From the NCBI GenBank assembly GCA_027592035.1, contig JAQCIK010000017.1, forward strand, positions 1 through 45,753: DNA of 45,753 nt, given 5' to 3'. Numbering within the stretch: position 1 is the first letter of the stretch; every line of letters starts with the position of its first letter. This DNA comes from Casp-actino8 sp001510455 (GTDB lineage Bacteria; Actinomycetota; Acidimicrobiia; Acidimicrobiales; Ilumatobacteraceae). The translations under genes and the position numbers were made by a program. Shown one piece after another: positions 43,308 to 45,753 of this stretch. The notes beneath the pieces were generated by a model. The model had not been told where the DNA came from. It did no database searches and was given only the letters and a program-made list of their open reading frames with translations.

Positions 43308-45053
43308 TTAGCTGAGCCAGATCGACGAGAAGTACATACGTCCATTGCTTGCGCACGGCAACAATTTGCCATCTGGAGCAACTCTGTCGCACATTCCTTC
43401 AACGTTGGGGTTGTTGACTACGGCCCAAGATGAGTGGACCATAAAAATGTATGCGTAAGAGTCGTGGATGTTCTGAACCAGTTTTTGGAACAAAGCTGGC
43501 CGATCATCGGGGTTCGAAGGATTGGCAATCTCCAGGATGAGAGCGTCGCGCTCTTCTGAACAGTATCGAGGCCAGTTCAACGAGATCCCCCCGATATTGC
43601 GACATTCCAGCCAAACACGGTCATCACCGGGATTTTCGGCACCGAACTGGCGCCAACCCACCACGTTGTAGAGGCCGAGCGCAGTCTCCTGAATATGGTC
43701 TGCCTGAGACTTCTCGTCAAACTTGACATTGAACAAATCGCTCCAACTGTTGTCGTAGAAGTCGGCGATTCGGGTGGCTAGAACCGAGGGTCCAGACCAC
43801 TGGTACTCCATGTCAATCTTTCCGTTGTTGCACAACGCCGTTCCGTCGTCGGCAGTTGGGTTTTCACCGCAGTACTCGGCTACGAGAGCTGCAGCCCCCT
43901 CTGGGTCGTTGGCCTCCTGAGAGACATCAGGGTTGTAGTTGGGGCTTTCCGAAAGAAACATTTGATCAGCGAGTCGACCCTCTCCCGCCTGGAACAAGTC
44001 GTAGTAACCCTGTCGGTCGGTGGCCAACGCAAGTGCCTTACGAACGCGAACGTCGTCAAAAGGAGCCTTGGTTGTATTGATCATCAGGAAGTATTCCTCG
44101 CCGCTCTCGTCAATGGAAAGCGTCACATCTTCCTCGCGATAAATCTCGAACTGGTTCGTGTCAGTCGTGTGCATGAGGTCGATATCGCCGTTGAGCAACA
44201 ACTCAGTTCGGGTGCTGGGGTCGGTAATCGGGTAGAAATCGACGCCATCCAAGTAAACGGGTCCAATGACAGCAGCACCCCACCAGTCATCATTTCGCAC
44301 GAACTTCGTCACCGAATCTTCGACCCGACTTTCGAACTTGAAGGGCCCAGTGCCAATCGGCTCCTGTTCTAGGGTCGGGTCAGCTGCCAAGGCGTCCAGC
44401 CAGGTAGGCGAGGCCAGGTAGCCCAACTGTGCGGTGAGTGCCGACGGGAAATACTGGGTGGGTTCTAGCGGCTTGAAGACCATGGTCAGATCATCAATCT
44501 TCGAAACGGCACCGGTCTCGGGATAGTAAGGCCGCACCGCCAAACCAACCAGCGGATCGTTTCGAGTGATCTCGAACTGCTTGATCACTGCGTCCACCGT
44601 CATCGGGGTCCCGTCGTGGAATGAGACCCCCTCTCGAAGCTTCATCGTCCACTCAGTGAAGTCGTCGTTGGGCGAGATTGATTCCGCCAAGTACGGCACA
44701 ACCTCTCCATCGGCGGTCACTGTGAACAATGGATCGAACACGGCCTGCGCCATTGTCAGACCGGAAACTGCCAACGCCGACGCTGCAGGGTTCAGGCCGT
44801 CTGTGTCGGCTTCGAGGCCGACACGTAAAACGCCGCCAAACACCGGCTCTGACGACGGGGCCTCGGTGTCGGTCGGCTCGGAGTTGTCCGAACTGTCTGT
44901 TGAGCCGGACGAGGACGAGCCCACGGTGGTGTTTGAATTTTCGGAACTGCCACCGTCGTCGCCGCCACACGCCGCAGCCAACAGGCCGAAGGCGATGGCG
45001 ACAGCGCCGATCAGAACTCCAGGGCGACGCCTGGTGCGAATCGAAGAAGTCAC
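43308..45053 (-). CDS. dppA: ABC transporter substrate-binding lipoprotein (SBP family 5)
   Basis: 581 residues. A lipoprotein signal peptide ends in the lipobox LLAAAC, followed by a Ser/Thr/Gly/Asp-rich linker (about 30-68). The SBP_bac_5 fold follows: AVFDPLFTVTADGEVVPYLA, SFHDGTPMTVDAVIKQFEIT, RKALALATDRQGYYDLFQAG and YIFMVHSSWAVVNNPNVEGM. It captures peptides or a similar solute outside the membrane and feeds DppBCDF; the ligand is unknown. GTG 45053 has a GGGGGA Shine-Dalgarno, unlike the leaderless genes nearby. First gene of the minus-strand operon 45053-39362. Confidence 0.93.
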   Translation of the reverse strand: MTSSIRTRRRPGVLIGAVAIAFGLLAAACGGDDGGSSENSNTTVGSSSSGSTDSSDNSEPTDTEAPSSEPVFGGVLRVGLEADTDGLNPAASALAVSGLTMAQAVFDPLFTVTADGEVVPYLAESISPNDDFTEWTMKLREGVSFHDGTPMTVDAVIKQFEITRNDPLVGLAVRPYYPETGAVSKIDDLTMVFKPLEPTQYFPSALTAQLGYLASPTWLDALAADPTLEQEPIGTGPFKFESRVEDSVTKFVRNDDWWGAAVIGPVYLDGVDFYPITDPSTRTELLLNGDIDLMHTTDTNQFEIYREEDVTLSIDESGEEYFLMINTTKAPFDDVRVRKALALATDRQGYYDLFQAGEGRLADQMFLSESPNYNPDVSQEANDPEGAAALVAEYCGENPTADDGTALCNNGKIDMEYQWSGPSVLATRIADFYDNSWSDLFNVKFDEKSQADHIQETALGLYNVVGWRQFGAENPGDDRVWLECRNIGGISLNWPRYCSEERDALILEIANPSNPDDRPALFQKLVQNIHDSYAYIFMVHSSWAVVNNPNVEGMCDRVAPDGKLLPCASNGRMYFSSIWLS

Positions 45054-45082
45054 TGTTTCCCCCTATTTCACAAGGTGCCCGG

Positions 45083-45132
45083 ATTTCGAACACCGCTACG
45101 TCCGACGACGGTCGGGGCCGTGAATTTCGAAC
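45083..45132. repeat. Paired ATTTCGAAC direct repeat upstream of dppA
   Basis: ATTTCGAAC occurs at 45083-45091 and again at 45124-45132, 41 bp apart, centred on the palindrome TTCGAA. Both lie in the 156-bp divergent gap between dppA and the DUF5522 gene. The spacing is close to four helical turns, so it could be an operator pair; this is speculative. Confidence 0.35.
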
Positions 45133-45209
45133 GACCCCCATCGCCGGTAGACAGCCGCCACACTAGTGCGCTGGGACGTCCGGTCAAGGTGTCCCGCTGA
45201 ACTCGACAG

Positions 45210-45509
45210 ATGCCCGAATTGGCAAGCGGTCCGTCGGATCCCCACTATGGAGAGGTGTCTGGAGCCTGGCGCCTGCGACCTGACGGTCTCACAACAGCGC
45301 TCCCCGGTCGTCTCCCTCCGTCGGAACGACATCGGGCGGACGTCGAGCGAGCGCACGACGAGGCAGTGCTGGCCGGATCGGCGACATATCGAGATCCGGT
45401 CTCGGGGCTCTCGGTGTTCACCGCCCGTTTTCTCGCTGATCGCAACTATTGCTGCGAGAGCGGATGTCGGCACTGTCCGTACGAGAACTCGGTCAAGCGC
45501 TCCCACTAA
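45210..45509 (+). CDS. DUF5522 family protein
   Basis: 99 residues. The C-terminal half reads GLSVFTARFLADRNYCCESG then CRHCPYENSVKRSH. The 'YCC.SGCRHCPY' cysteine cluster (four Cys) is the hallmark of DUF5522, small proteins probably binding a metal or Fe-S centre; function unknown. ATG 45210 has no clear Shine-Dalgarno or nearby -10 box. Its stop TAA is shared with the -10 box of the PPK2 gene. Confidence 0.82.
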   Translation: MPELASGPSDPHYGEVSGAWRLRPDGLTTALPGRLPPSERHRADVERAHDEAVLAGSATYRDPVSGLSVFTARFLADRNYCCESGCRHCPYENSVKRSH

Positions 45510-45512
45510 GTT
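45507..45512 (+). promoter_or_regulatory. TANNNT -10 box for leaderless PPK2 gene
   Basis: TAAGTT, 6 bp before GTG 45519, overlapping the DUF5522 stop codon. Confidence 0.55.
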
Positions 45513-45518
45513 GACTCT

Positions 45519-45753
45519 GTGACCGAACGTCTTCGTCGCCAATTGCTGGTCCGCAGTTCGCGCCCGGTCGATCTCGACCAATGGCCCTCCGACGAGACAT
45601 TCGGTTGGAACAAGGACGCCGCTAAGGGTGAACTGAACAAGGTCATCGGCGAGATGGCCTTCATTCAGCGTCGACTCATGGCCGAAGCGACCCAGAGTCT
45701 GCTGGTCGTCCTGCAGGGTCGTGACGCATCGGGCAAAGATGGCCTGGTCCGCC
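45519..45753 (+). CDS. ppk2: Polyphosphate kinase 2 family protein (5' part, cut by window edge)
   Basis: The first 78 residues are present. TERLRRQLLVRSSRPVDLDQ is followed by ELNKVIGEMAFIQRRLMAEA and the PPK2 Walker A VVLQGRDASGKDGLV. PPK2 enzymes use polyphosphate to phosphorylate nucleotides, often GDP or ADP; the class (I, II or III) cannot be told without the rest. Start GTG 45519 supported by the adjacent TANNNT box. Confidence 0.88.
   Translation, partial: MTERLRRQLLVRSSRPVDLDQWPSDETFGWNKDAAKGELNKVIGEMAFIQRRLMAEATQSLLVVLQGRDASGKDGLVR

Overview
The window looks like the chromosome of a high-GC actinobacterium (Actinomycetota). The housekeeping gene order HAD hydrolase - tlyA - nadK - recN - pyrG - NUDIX - xerD - scpA - scpB - rluB matches, from memory, the Mycobacterium tuberculosis Rv1692-Rv1711 neighbourhood. 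There is no parA between xerD and scpA and no cmk/der after rluB, and starts are often GTG. Together with the divergent envelope genes this suggests a non-mycobacterial lineage; class Acidimicrobiia is my best guess, not a proven assignment.

Layout. 1-1225: 3' third of a 23S rRNA, the 5S rRNA and a strong terminator. 1310-4063: a TPR protein with a long Ser/Gly/Arg and Asp/Arg repeat tail, a short SSB-like protein, and class I fructose-bisphosphate aldolase. 4085-13078: DUF1015 (minus strand), then the HAD/tlyA/nadK/recN/pyrG/NUDIX/xerD/HD block. 13147-14787: a secreted sortase with three beta-rich repeats. 14796-20458: trpS (minus), scpA, scpB, rluB, tyrA, aroA. 20471-38460: an 18-kb cell-envelope glycan island. 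38538-39347: an atypical crotonase. 39362-45053: a five-gene peptide/nickel-type ABC importer operon (minus strand) of visibly lower GC. 45210-45753: DUF5522 protein and the start of a PPK2 kinase.

How the genes work together. The island carries decaprenyl-phosphoryl-arabinose synthesis (UbiA-type phosphoribosyltransferase, DprE1, DprE2) and an AftD-type arabinofuranosyltransferase of 1359 residues that would use that donor. It also carries a polyprenol-phosphate-mannose synthase, a PIG-V-like GT-C enzyme, a GT4, a GT2, a 597-residue GT-C-like protein and a 1281-residue protein with two GT-C-like halves. The simplest reading is a polyprenol-dependent system building an arabinose- and probably mannose-containing surface glycan, analogous to but not identical with mycobacterial arabinogalactan/lipoarabinomannan.

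Two regulatory themes stand out. Many non-coupled starts are preceded at 6-9 bp by a TANNNT box, which points to widespread leaderless transcription. The pyrG ribosome binding site lies inside a strong hairpin. Genes are tightly packed, with frequent 4-bp ATGA/GTGA overlaps. No intergenic gap exceeds 300 bp, and I see no tRNA, CRISPR array, insertion sequence or prophage.
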